Origin: Protopterus annectens
Lineage: Eukaryota; Chordata; Ceratodontiformes; Protopteridae
Direction of reading: 5' to 3'
Assembly (NCBI RefSeq): GCF_019279795.1
Contig: NC_056727.1
Span: 1,209,078,577-1,209,142,576, forward strand
Length of the DNA stretch: 64,000 bases
In this document: one piece after another, positions 45,780-57,281 of the stretch
Position numbering within the stretch: position 1 is the stretch's first letter
Layout of the letters: every line of letters begins with the position of its first letter
The notes under the pieces: model-generated
Database searches by the model: none
The model's input: only the letters and a program-made list of their open reading frames with translations
Told to the model about the DNA's origin: nothing
Position numbers and translations under genes: made by a program

Positions 45780-47300
45780 CTGCAACCCCTTAAGTAAACT
45801 AAAATCTACTACCCCCTCAGCTGACCAGCTACCTGCTGAATACCTGCAAAAGGTAGCCAAAGTCATAGCTTATCCTGTATCATTGCTGATAAATAGAACC
45901 ATACAAGAAAGCACTATTCCCACCATCTGGAAAATCTCCTACATTATCCCCCTACACAAGGGTGGAAACTCCATAGAATATTCTATCGTCCCATAGCACT
46001 ACTTTCCCCATTAGCTAAAATAATGCAAAAGTGCATCCACAGACACCTACTCCAAAACAATTTACTGGCCAAATCTCAACATGGCTTCAGGCCTTTTCAC
46101 AGTACAACTGCCCTCCTATCCTTCACTGACAGCATCAATAAAAACTGTAATAACAATCTTCTCTCTTCAGCACTTTTCATCGACCTTTCAAAAGCATTCA
46201 ACATGGTCAACCACCACTTACTTCTCAATATTGTAAAATCCTTCTCTCTGGACACAAAGACTATAAAATGGTTCCAGTCCTACCTTGATAATAGACAGCA
46301 GGCAATGCTATGGGACAACAACCTCTCATCCCATCGCCTAGTTACCCTAGGTGTTCCTCAGGGCTCTATACTGGGCCCCCTCCTTTTCTCAATATTTATC
46401 AATGACCTCAACCTAGCTATTTCTTTAACTAATTGTGTACAATACGCAGATGATTCAACAATAATCTGCTCAGGTAAATCTCAATCCCAACTACAGACTC
46501 TAACTCAGACAATGTTCAATAAAACAGAAAACTGGTTTCTACAATGTTGCCTCCTCTTGAACCCCCAAAAAAAACAAACTCCTCCTCTTCACTCCTACCG
46601 TAAATCACTCCCAATTAACTTTTCAGTCTTATCCAATAATGGTACACTCAAATCTCGCAATCCAACAACTAAACTTCTAGGGGTAACCATTGATAACAAC
46701 CTGAACTTTGAAACCCATATCAACAATACCATAAAAACAGTCAACAGGAAACTAGGCTCCCTCTATAGGATAAAACCCTTTCTCTCCTCACTAGCCAGAA
46801 CCACTATTGCCTATTCCCACCTTATCTCCACACTTCTCTATGCTTCTTCCATATATACTAACTTGCCAAAAAATAACCTTAACAAGCTAGCTAAAGCTTA
46901 CAATAGCATTGCCAGATTTGCTACTGCTTCCTCCTTTAGGACCTATCACTGCCATAACCTGAAACAATTAGGCTGGTTAGAGCTTCTGAATCAGATTCAC
47001 TTTAAACAACTCACCATTGTGCACAAAACCCTTTTCCAACCTACCAATACCCCAATACTTGCTAGTCTCATTACCCAATATAAGAACCTTTCAACTTTAC
47101 GTTCATCTAATAAACTACTTGTATCAACATGTAAATCTAATAACATGGCAGGAGATGCTCTGTTCTCAAATGCAGTTGGAAAGTACTGGAACCAACTCCC
47201 CAATGAACTTACATCACTGTCTTCATTTACACTTTTTAAACACAATCTGAAACTCTATCTTAAAACCCATTGGTTATGTCCCTGTACAAATCCAGACTAA
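45780..47300 (+). pseudogene. LINE ORF2, reverse transcriptase + C-terminal domain (unit 2)
   Basis: A single open frame from 46023 to 47300 covers GFRPFHSTTALL, FIDLSKAFNMVNHH, GVPQGSILGPLLF, QYADDSTII, LLGVTIDNNLNFE, then YWNQLPNELTSLSSFTLFKH and a terminal LKTHW. All RT catalytic Asp residues (IDLSKAF and YADD) are kept. Upstream (45780-45990) the pre-RT block LPAEYLQKVAKVIAYP, then IWKISYIIPLHKGGNS is present but broken by a stop near 45992 (PIALLS normally follows in frame). The ORF start is therefore not the native start. Confidence 0.88.
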
Positions 47301-47813
47301 TCTCATACTATATCCCATATACCCTCTCAACACCTAATTCCTGCTCTATCTGTGTCTTTCTAGATCAAGGCCTATCCTTGGCTAAAACATATCTCATCCT
47401 AATAGAGATAATTTAAAATACCTAGTTAAATTCTTCTGCATATAATTCTAAAGCATCCTACCTAAGGCAGGCAACAAGTATTGTTTAAACTGTGAGCATT
47501 GCTGAACTGTTGCAACTTGAAGTATGTATTTGTTTAACAATTACTTTCTAGTTACTAATGAAGTCTTGTACATAAAGTCTAAAATATCTTATCTAATGCT
47601 TGTAACATGTTTTTTATATAAACTGTGAAGATTCCTGAACTGTTTAAAATTTGTAGTGTTTAACTGTATAACAACTAGTACCTGTATGTTAGTAGTCTAG
47701 TAATCTCTTGGAGCTTATCTCCCCGGGACTCTACTGAAAATGGACATAAATCCAGTTAGACTATCCTGGTCAACAAATGTAAAATAAAATAAATAAAATA
47801 AATAAAATTTTGA

Positions 47814-48823
47814 AAAAGAGCTGGAGAGTTTACAGAACTATATGGTACAAAGGGGTTATACAAACAATTTGATGCAAGAGGGGTTAGAACTATTGACGAG
47901 AGATAGAAAGGGAACGGTAGACCATGGGTCAAAGCCAATGAGACACAAAGCCATGAGAATAACACAATGATACAAAAAAGTAATAAACATAGGCTTATGC
48001 TACAATATAGCAACAATATAAATGGGGTTTGTGAAATAATTAAACAAAACTGGAAAATCCTGTTAAGTGAGGATAGAATAAAAAAATATATAGTGGATAA
48101 AGAACCAAGCTTTGGTTTTAGATGCAACAGTAACTTGAAAGACATGTTGTGTAAAGAACCAGGAATGAGAAATAAAACTAGGTTAACATCAGATAAAACA
48201 GGTACTTTTCCTTGCAGGCACTGCAAGGCTTGCTTCATGATTAGTAATAAAAATAGCTTTGTTCACCCCATAAATAAAAAGGAATATATATTTAAACTAT
48301 ATGCAGACAGCCACACAGAAAATGTGGTATATTTAGTGATGTGTCAATCATGCCCCAGTTACTAAGTAGGGAAAACCAACTCTAAACTGAAAATTAGAAT
48401 ACATATTTTGTACAGTATTAGACAGAAAGATGAATGTAATGCTCTGTATGTGCATACTTCTAAGAATCCAACACATACCTTTAAATTTATGGTTCTACAG
48501 GTTACTCATATGAGTAAAAGGGTGGGACATAGTGAATGTCATTGAGTGTAATAAACTACACTGGATTATACAGCTAGCAGCAAATCATCCACCAGGGTTG
48601 AATACCTGTATACCTTTAAGACCAGCCCTTAAGAAAAGGAGGGCAGTGAGATGATTGGTGGTTGTGTTTTTAAACGTATTTAAATAGACTTCATGAATGC
48701 TGTTTCATTGTCTGAAGAAAGGTTATCCCAAAAGCGCTCACAGTTCTACAGTTTTATCACCATTTTACCTGTTTTTATGGAAGAAAAGTTAGCACAGCCT
48801 GTTTGGACTTGACTGTTTTCTTG
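47814..48823 (+). pseudogene. Truncated PLE, part 2 with 3' tail (unit 2)
   Basis: Duplicate of 38064-39079. One frame of 132 codons (47967-48365) covers the linker, the Cys-rich GTFPCRHCKACFMI spacer and the start of GIY-YIG (VVYLVMCQSCPSY), ending in a stop at the YY of the motif. A single extra G (about 48368) separates the following KTNSKLKIRI. Confidence 0.83.
48707..48744 (+). ncRNA. Hammerhead-like motif (PLE tail, unit 2)
   Basis: Identical to 38963-39000, including the G12-to-A change. Confidence 0.65.
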
Positions 48824-49471
48824 AATTTACATTGTTTTTTTTGGCAAGTGAGTCCTTAAGGTGAGGAATAGAGAATCTTTATAGAATTATTCAAACCATT
48901 TACATTTGGCGAAATACATTTATACATTGTCATTTCTGAATTGTAGTAAGTCTAGCAAAATGAAATAGTACTTATAAATTATGTTATAGTTCATATTAGC
49001 ATTTTTTGTTATGGACAAAAATGTGAAACCAATCAATAACAATATAGTAAAACTATTTACTACCCCTAACATGGAATGCATCATTCCTTATTCTATGACA
49101 TAGTCACATAATCCACCCTCTATCATCCCTTAATATTTCACTATCCAGTATTTGCATCTACATCTAAAAGGTAGCCACTCACTAAGCTACATTATCTCAT
49201 ATAGCTTCCATTTTACAATGATATACAATTAGCCACTTAATATTAATTTCCAAACAACTTAAATTCATTAAACAGAACTTGGAATATATCTATGTATTAA
49301 TGACACATCAAAATAGAATCAATTTTCCTATAAGTCCAATCATATCAAAACAAATGTTAACTCTGAAATAAATAATTACATTTCCAGATCAATCATAGAC
49401 ATGTAAATAAGTATCACAGTATTCCACTACTATCATCTATTAATATTCCATACATTTATACTAATTTAATA

Positions 49472-50088
49472 CTTAGAAGTTATCCAGCTACAGCCAGAAA
49501 ACTAACTAAATTGCGGCCTTTGCTCAGGGTTTTCTTTTGTAGTCTGAGGAAGTGATTCTGCAGGGGTCTCTTAGTGCAGTGACAGTTTTAACACCTCTGC
49601 AGTACTGTGAGGGGAGGAGACTCTCAATTCCTCTTATAACTACAAAAGAAAACACTATACGAAGACCTACAAATTAGTTAGTTTTCTGGCTATAGCTGGA
49701 TAACTTCTAAGTACAGTGTAAATCAAGGTCTGAGCAAAACATAAATGAGGGTGATTAGAAATAGAAAAGAAGCAGTCCTTTTACAGAAGGTGAAGAAAAT
49801 AAGTGACCCTCCCAAATCCCATTATATGTCAATGGCATGGGAATTCAAAGTTACTTCCTTATGTCTGACATAAGTCATACAAAGTATTATGGGAAAGAGA
49901 AAGGCTTGAGGAAGTACAATATCACTTTGATACATCAAGCCCCATTGGTAGCCATGTTGTGGAAAAGAGGCTAAAATTACAAATAAAGCACGTAGAATAA
50001 TTTTGAGGTGTTAAAATAGGTCAGGAAACAAAGATATAGTGAAAAAAATAGTTTTTTTAGTTAAAGGGTGGCATTTTCCTTTAAATAT
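49472..50088 (+). repeat. T2-like dispersed repeat with foldback block (unit 2)
   Basis: Duplicate of 39725-40341. It differs by two small insertions (ACACTATACGAAG; CTGGATAAC). The second restores the foldback arm seen at 15494, so unit 1 carries the deletion. Confidence 0.65.
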
Positions 50089-50474
50089 AAGGCTTAATAT
50101 TACTTTATTTATGATGATTGTGTTATTAATATTTACTTTAAATCAAAATCTTCCCTTAAAAAACAGACTTGCAGGAAAGGAAAAAGATGATCAGAAAACG
50201 TTTTTAACTGTCTTAAGGTTTTAAAGGGGTGTTGCCCTTTAAAACCTGTTGTTGCTTTACTACAGCATTTACTGTATGTTCATACCCTTGTTATTTTTTC
50301 ACAATAATGAACAGTAAACAAGTTCTCCTGATTTATATAACTTTTTAAAAAATTAACTTGATATTAATATTTCTTAATATGAGATAAATGTTTAATAAAT
50401 AACAGCTATAGCTTAATTTGTAGCTCTTTACAGTTTTGTATTTCAACATTCCATTTCTGAGCTTTCTTTTGCAG

Positions 50475-50583
50475 GTTCAAAGGTCATTTCTGGATTCCTG
50501 ACATCTCTGCTTCTTTGCACAACTTCAGCTCACCTTGCTCTGTTGCTTATAGCTCACAATTCAATTAAGGGTCGTTACCGAAG
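50475..50583 (+). CDS. Candidate host exon encoding a membrane segment (unit 2)
   Basis: Identical to 40730-40838, with the same acceptor (TTTCTTTTGCAG) and donor (GAAG then GTAAAC at 50584). The exon has no difference between units, whereas the following 20-140 bp of intron has nine substitutions. Both exons face the same way, so if the host gene is real it would have a tandemly repeated exon. Skipping or including both would change the reading frame, because 109 is not a multiple of three. Confidence 0.5.
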
Positions 50584-51610
50584 GTAAACTTGTTTAAAAT
50601 GGGAAAACCTTGTCCAAATGTTGTTAAAAGCTGAAGTAAATGCTCACAACTATGCAAATGTGAGCAAAGCATTTTAAACAGCAGCAGTTAAAACAAATAA
50701 AACAAAATGCTTTTATGTAATTTAAAAGCTATAAACTGCTTTTAGAACATGGTTATTTTACATTAAAACACTTAAATATTAACTAGAAAGTTCAAATAGC
50801 TAAATAGTAAGATTATTTATCAGAAAACCTTATAAAAAGAATTTACATTAAATAAAACAGCATTATAACCAATATACACATTTAATCATTTATTATGTCT
50901 AAAATAAGGGTTCCTATCATTCCAGCTGTCAAAGACGGAAATACTGCCAGCCCAGCTATCTGGAATTTTATAAATTATTACATGTCATTTGTGAAGAATA
51001 ATAATATGATTTATACAGATATGTTGCATAAGGAGTTACTGCCAGCACAGATATCTGGAATTTTGTAAATAGTTATGTCATTTGTGAATATCAGCATGAT
51101 GCAATTGCTTGTGTTACCACTATATAGGAACTGTATGTTATGTGTGTATCAAACTGCTGGTACAGAAGTGTGTGTTGAACAGGGTTTGTACAGTACTGAG
51201 CTTAAAAGATGTATCCACAGTTTACCCTACTGGAACATAGAAGATTAACTTGCAAAACTTAAGAATAGTTGAGATTAAAGTACTTTATTGCTGGGCCATA
51301 AACAAGAGATGTTATCTTTCAGTTTCATTAAACAGGAGACAGGATGTCTATACTAGGGGACTCTCTGTGTTGCAGTGAAAGAGAGATAATTACCAGACTT
51401 GAGATGTAGAAGTGTTTTATTGTTTTAGGACTTCCAGGATGTGCAAACATCTGAGGAAAAGCCTTTATTTATGTATTTTTCACAGGGAGATGCTAAATGT
51501 TGGTAGTTTCTGACAATGAGGGTTTAGCTTGGGAACAAAAGTCAGGTGACAAAAAGTGATGTCATCCAAGCTAACCCAGGAGAAATATTTGATATTAATT
51601 TAAGAACTCT

Positions 51611-51658
<48 letters not shown>

Positions 51659-52002
51659 GAGGGGGTGGGCATTTTGTATTTGAACTGACATTGTCAGTTG
51701 GGAAACATCCACTCACCACTTCTGTCTGCCTGTTGTTCTATAAATAGTTTTTAGGGCATAGTAACTCTTTTAGCTTCAGCTAGAAATATAGTAAAGTATA
51801 GCTTAGATATTTTCTTTATTTATTTGAGACTGTCCTAAAATGTTGTTTTAAATTTTCCATGTGATTTTGAACTCTGATGTAACTGATTACTTACTAAGTA
51901 TTGTCTTCTTTTTTATTTATTATTAAATATATTTAAACCTATCATTGTGGCTGATGTCTGTGAGACATATTTAAGCTCTGAGAGTACCTGCATATGTATT
52001 TG

Positions 52003-52200
52003 GTGACACTGTGGGCCACTCCTAATAGCCTTGCTCTTGGTCAAACTACCATTTGGATTAATGTAACATTACACAGTAATATTGGACACCCTTTGGTATG
52101 GGCCTTAAAGTAGCTGATAAAGAGTTGGCTGGTAGCTGTGATAATTACCTTATGGTCTGGGCAAAGGGGCATAGCTAGTAAACCTATACAAGCCTCTCCC

Positions 52201-52273
<73 letters not shown>

Positions 52274-53068
52274 TATATAAATCAGATCTCAAAGTTTGTG
52301 TGTGTGTCAGCTACTTGGGCAGGGACATGAAGCACTGGTTGGACAGATAAGGTGCTGGAGGTCTTAGCTTGGCCACTCATCTGAGATCTCAACTCCATAG
52401 CTGTGTCAGTAGGGATTCTTATTGGAGATCTGGAGAAAGAGGGAGAAACCAGCCCCAGACTGATTGTGATCTCTGTGTGCTTTTAAGGGAAATTGCACTT
52501 TACTGTGTGTGCACTTATCATCCTCCCAGTGTGTATGTCCCCCACTGCTGTCAGTGGTGAGGTGACACCGTAGGCCACTCCTAATAGCCTTGTACTTGGT
52601 CAAACTACCATTTGGATTAATAGTAACATTATACAGTAACACTGAACACTCTTTGGTAAGGGCCTTAAAGCAGCTGATAAAGAGTTGGTTGGTGGCAGTG
52701 ATAACTATGTTATGGTCTGGGCAAAAGGGAACATAGCTAGTAAACCTGTGCCAGCCTTTCCCAGGTTTGTGTGTGTTTGTGTATAAATCAAACCTCAAAG
52801 TGTGTGTGTCAGCTACTTGGGCAGGGACACAAAGCACTGGTTGGACAGACAGGGTGCTGGAGGTCTTAGCTTGGTGACTCAGCTGAGCTCTCAACTCTAT
52901 AGCTGTGCCAGTGGGGAGTCTTACTGGGGATCTGGAGAAAGAGAAAAAGACCAGTCCCAGACTGACTGTGATCTCTGTGTGCTCTTAAGGGAAATTGCAC
53001 TTAATTGTGTGTGTGTACTTGTCATCCTCCCAGTGTGTACGTCCCCCACTGATGCCAGTGGTGAGGAA
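52003..53068. repeat. Two ~0.5-kb tandem units (possible LTR pair or tandem repeat)
   Basis: Unit a (52003-52560, with the GT run) and unit b (52561-53068) begin GTGACACTGTGGGCCACTCC / GTGACACCGTAGGCCACTCC and end CAGTGGTGAG. Both share TTGGTCAAACTACC, GGGCATAGCTAGTAAACC-like text, GCTACTTGGGCAGGGACA and CTGTGATCTCTGTGTGC-like text. Partial copies are at 42250-43047. Because they precede the Gypsy gag they may be LTR-derived, but I see no clear TG...CA ends or primer site. Confidence 0.7.
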
Positions 53069-53084
53069 TGAGGCTCCTTGATTA

Positions 53085-53300
53085 CTCGGCCAGTGTTGGG
53101 GCATCACATATTAATTGGTTGGCAGTGGTGGGATATCCACATCACGTATTAACTGGGCAGTGGTGAGATATCCACAATCACGTATTAATTGGGCAGTGGT
53201 GGGATATCCACATCACATATTAATTGACTTGCAGTGGTGGGATATCCACATATTAGAATTCAATGGTGTGCATATTATCCACTTATTAGAATTCAATGCT
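53085..53300. repeat. ~35-bp minisatellite
   Basis: Five to six imperfect units with core GCAGTGGTGGGATATCCACA followed by TCACGTATTAATTGG. The last units decay into a GAATTCAATG repeat. Confidence 0.85.
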
Positions 53301-53463
53301 GTGCATATTGAATTCCTGTAACCTGTAAACAGTGGTCACTAAGGAAGGTGTTTGTACTCTCAAACATCCACACAGTGAACAGTCAGAGTTTTATATCACA
53401 ATTGTTTTTTTTTTTTTTTTGTTTTGTTTTTTTTGTTAGCTTAGTTAGGGAAAGCAGGCAAGC

Positions 53464-54450
53464 ATGTCAGCAGAGGAGTATGGCAAGCTGACAAGGAGAC
53501 AGTTGTCTGAGATGTGCCAAGGTAAAAGACTGGTGCATGCTAACCTGACTAAAGCAGAAATGATTGCAGCCTTGGGTACAGCTGCATCACAGACCAGCAA
53601 TCAGGAGGACAACCTGGCTGGCTTTGGAGATGGACAACTCTCAGAAAATGAACAGTTCAACCGTTCCACAGAGGACTTAAAAATCCATCTGAAGTTAAAG
53701 AGACTTGAACTTGAGGCAAAACATTTGGAAATAGAAGCAGCAGAGAGACTGAAACATATGGAGACTGAAGAAAATGAGAAACTGGACATCTGGAAGCTGA
53801 GGAGAATGAAAGGCAGAGGCAACATGAAAAGGAGATGCTGACTCTTCACCAGGGTCACAGAGGTAAAGGGGAAGGGAGTAAGAAAACTCCAGAAGCAACA
53901 AAGGTCAGTCAATTTCTTCCACAATTTACAGAGGGGAATAATTTTGATAGTTTCATTCATATGTTTGAAAGTGTAGGTAAGCATTATAATGTTGACCAAG
54001 AGCTCTGGGTATGGTTCCTGACCCGCTTACTCCATGGTAAAACTGCAACTGCTATTTCTAAATTGTATGATACTGATTGCTTAAATTATAATACAGTCAA
54101 AAATTGTTTGTTAGAATGTTTTAAGTTAACACCTGAAGCTTATAGGAAAAAGTTTCATGAACATAGACAAAAGGCAGATGAAAGTATATGTGAATATATT
54201 GCTGAACTAAGCACTTATTTTCATAAGTGGGTGAGTGAAAATCAGGTCACCTCTTCTGAAGGGCTGGCAGACCTTTTGGTGAAGGAACAAGCCCTTAGCA
54301 CTTCACCCGAGGACATGAAAATCTGGTTAGTGGATAGAGAATGTAACACAACAGATGACTTGTGGAAAAAGGGAGACCTATACCTAGCAAGTTGGGGAAA
54401 AAGTGAGACATATACTTAGCAAGCAGGGCATCACTGCATAGGAAAGGGAT
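53464..54450 (+). pseudogene. Gypsy gag, SCAN-like capsid, broken
   Basis: The ATG at 53464 opens a SAP-like N-terminal motif (LTRRQLSEMCQGKRL, then LTKAEMIAAL), followed by an acidic and basic coiled-coil (LKRLELEAKHLEIEAAERL). After a frameshift near 53790 the capsid core appears: VSQFLPQFTEGNNFDSFIHM, GKTATAISKLYD, FKLTPEAYRKKFHEHRQKAD, EGLADLLVKEQALSTSPEDM and WLVDRECNTTDD. The AYRKKF, then LLVKEQ, then P-E-x-x-x-W-L series matches the SCAN domain of vertebrate zinc-finger proteins, which arose from such a gag. Around 54564 a CCHC knuckle (CFNAVG, then HVAYRCP in the next frame) has lost a Cys and gained a shift. Confidence 0.82.
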
Positions 54451-54689
54451 ACCCAGTGCTGCTAATGGGTTTAAGGGAACCCATGGCAGGCAGCTTAGAC
54501 TGCCCCAACAGAGTCCGCCAGTAGCAGAGGAAGCCATTAGTCCAGGTACACATCCAGGGCCAAGGGTTAAATGTTTTAATGCAGTGGGGGCATGTAGCAT
54601 ATAGATGTCCATGGAGCCACATTGGGGAACAAAAGGTGGGAGAGCCATTAAGTGAGAATAACAGAATGCCAGCAGTAAGCTGTCTGGAG

Positions 54690-55030
54690 ACAAGGGTACC
54701 AAACTACCACAAGAGATTACATCCTATCTTAGTAGATGGAAAGGATGCCACTGCTAAGAGAGAGACACAGCCTTTGACCTAACCATTTCAAAGCCTGCAA
54801 TGGTTAAAGAGGAGCACTACTTGCATGGGCACTCTACTACAGTCAGAGCTTTAGGAGGGACCCCATTCCAAATACCTTTGGCTAGAGTTCACCTTGACTG
54901 GGAGGGTGGAAAAGGATGCCAGCAAGTAGGTGTGTTTGAGACTATCCCTGCAGATGTCCTGATAAGGAATGATTTTGATAATGCAGTACCTTGTGTGGAG
55001 GCAGTGACTCACAGTCAGGCTTGGAGACAA
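54690..55030 (+). pseudogene. Gypsy aspartic protease, inactive
   Basis: The region reads HPILVDGKDATAKRETQPLT, where the usual D-(T/S)-G active site is replaced by E-T-Q followed by a stop, then (next frame) KPAMVKEEHYLHGHSTTVRA, FQIPLARVHLDW and TIPADVLIRNDFDNAV, the flap and C-terminal ILG-D-like block. Retropepsin would process the polyprotein; this one cannot. The CR1-like LINE cuts the element just after AVTHSQA. Confidence 0.75.
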
Positions 55031-55032
55031 GC

Positions 55033-57281
55033 ATGTTCATAGGTTCATAGGTAGGTACTAGGCTATCGGCCCTAGGGCCCATACAAGCCTAGCCAAAAAA
55101 TGTACCCTGGCTTTCGCCACCCAAGAAAATTATTTTCCTATGCCCCTGTCGAGCAGAGCCACAGAAGTGATCCCCGGGGTGAATTTCCCATTTTCCATCC
55201 AATCATCAAGATTTTTCTTGAAGAGTGCTAATGAGGAGCTCTGTTTGACATAGATAGGTAGTCTGTTCCAGAGTATATATCCCTCCAGCATGTTCTGTTT
55301 ATTGTGGTGACAAGGTTAAGGTCCCTAGAGCATGTAGCTCGGAGGGATTGGGATTTCTTTAAGTGGAGCATGTCCAACAGCTCTGGGTTTGACATAGCTT
55401 TGTATGTTAGGCAGAGATTGCCCCTGAGTAGGCAATATGTGATGGAGTAAAGCTGTAGTTTTTTGAGACGGTCTGCATAGGGCATCTGTCTGAGGCCAGT
55501 AATCCTCTTTGTGAGGTATTTCTGTGGTCTTTCCAGTTGTTGTAGATGTCTTGTGAGGTACATACCAAAAGGGGCATTGTACTCTATAATGGGTCTAATG
55601 AGTGATGAGTAGAGGGGAACAATGACCTCTTTTTTTCTGGATGAGAATCCTTTTATGATGAGATGAGCCATGTAGAAGGATTTCTTGACCACTGTGGCGA
55701 TGTGATTATCAAAGGAGAGACTACTGTCCACCTGTGTCCCAAGGTCTCATCACATTTTCGGCATTAAGTAGACTACCATCTATGTGGTAGTTCATGGGTA
55801 CAGAGTTTTTACCAAATGGGATAACAATACACTTTTTGGCATTGAGCTTCAGGCCATGGCTTTGACACCAGGTATCTGTCTCAGTGAGGCCCTTTTGTAG
55901 TTTGTCCACATCGTTAGGAGTTTCGATTATGGCTCCTAGTTTGCAGTCATCTGCAAACTTTGTTAGCCAAAGACCTTCTGTGTTGGCCTGCACTTCAGAG
56001 AAGTAGATGCCAAACAGGAGAGGACCCAAGACTGAACCCTGTGGTACTCCACTTGTCACTGGTCTGATGTCGGATTTGGAATCTGCTACTTTCACAGTGT
56101 GGGTTCTGTCCGTGAGCTATTTGGCAACCCATCTTGTGACATAGGGATTTATACCTAGTTTAGTGAGCTTATCTATAATTCCAGAGTGGGGGGTGATGTC
56201 GAAAGCCTTGGCAAGATCTAGATAAGCTGTGTGAACCATTTTACTCTCATCTATGGCTTTGGTGACTGCTTCAAAGAAGTCTATCAGGTCCAGGAGACAT
56301 GATCTGCCTTTTACAAATCCAAACTGAGTAGGGTCCAGAGTTTGGAGATTACCAATGTCTATGTTTATGAGTTCCACGATGATACGTTCCATGGCCTTGC
56401 AGACCAGGCTTGTCAGGCTAATGGGGCAGTAGTTCCCGGGGTCTGTCATGGCTCCCCCATTGTGGAGTGGGATAACTGTCATGGTGTGCCATTCAGTGGG
56501 TACAATGCCTGAGGTGAGGCTATGATTGAACATGGTACTTAGGTAGGGTGCCAGTTCATTCTGTAGTTCATGTAGAACGCAGCCTGGGATATTGTCAGGT
56601 CCCATGGATGCTGTGTTCTTGGCTTTGGAGAGTGTGTTTTTTACCTGTGCAGCCATGATTATAGGAACTTTGCATTCTTCCGGTATAGAGATGGGCCCTC
56701 TAGGGGGTGAGAGGGGGGTAAAGTTAGCACTGAGCCTATCTGCTAGGATGTTGGCAATATCAGCTGGTTCAGTATATTTAGTGCCATTATGCTGTAACTC
56801 AGAGCAGATCTGAGTGTTCCCATTTAGATTTTTGACACAGCCATAGAATGCCTTTTGGTTGTCTTTAGAGTCTGTGGCAATTTTGTTTTCGTAACTAGCT
56901 TTGGAGGATTTTATGAGGGATCTCAGCTTCTTACTGAAGTTGACCAGGGAGTTCCTCCAGTCATGAGATTTTACTCTTTTTTGCAACAGTTTCTTTCTTC
57001 CGTTGTAGAGTTTGTTTATGGCAGAGGACCACCAGATTGGCTTCCTTTTTTTGGACGATAACATTTTGGTTCTATTAGGGATAGCATGATCCATGCACTC
57101 GTGTAAGTGCTTATAAAGTGCATTTGTGTAGGATTCGGCAGTCATACCTCTATTGTCCGTCTGCATGGGTGTCATGAAGTTTGCCACTTCTGTCTTAAGA
57201 AGTGTGAAGTTGGCTTTTGAGAAGTTTTTTACGATGGTTTCCCTAATTGGGTTTAGTAGCCTGGGGGACCCAGACAAACTG
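55033..57281 (-). mobile_element. CR1-like LINE, copy D, nested in the Gypsy element
   Basis: A minus-strand 5'-truncated copy. A 389-codon frame (57286-56117) covers the post-EN connector and the RT fingers (GNYCPISLTSLVCKAMERII, LDLAKAFDITPHSGI). 56095-55721 has VTSGVPQGSVLGPLLFGIYF and KFADDCKLGA; 55731-55228 has the C-terminal domain (RHLQQLERPQKYLTKR). The 3' end at 55033 (CTATGAACCTATGAAC on the minus strand) shows the family's short tail repeat. It has few frameshifts, so it is the youngest copy here, and it is younger than the Gypsy element it splits. Confidence 0.93.

Larger units (their letters stand above)
43352..47813 (+). mobile_element. L2-like LINE with 2A-like motif (unit 2)
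   Basis: Duplicate of 33605-38063. Its frames are better preserved: the 2A-to-endonuclease stretch is open from 44367 to 44711, and the RT plus C-terminal domain is open for 425 codons (46023-47300). The hydrophobic ORF is at 44075-44353. Confidence 0.87.
43048..52797. repeat. 9.75-kb tandem duplication, unit 2
   Basis: Copy of 33301-43047 in the same order and orientation. It is slightly longer (9750 bp) because of microsatellite and homopolymer changes. Differences include CTCTG/CTACG at about 34121/43868, single-base indels in A-runs, and a dense cluster at 50608-50720. Confidence 0.95.

Noticed and set aside
52406-52894. 162-codon minus-strand ORF (and 42656-43270)
   Set aside because: No family resemblance. 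It overlaps the 0.5-kb tandem unit and includes (GT)n translation; 42656-43270 is a chance fusion across the duplication joint.
53402-53440. Poly-T upstream of the Gypsy gag as a LINE or SINE tail
   Set aside because: No adjacent LINE or SINE body was recognised on the minus strand; it is left as a simple run.
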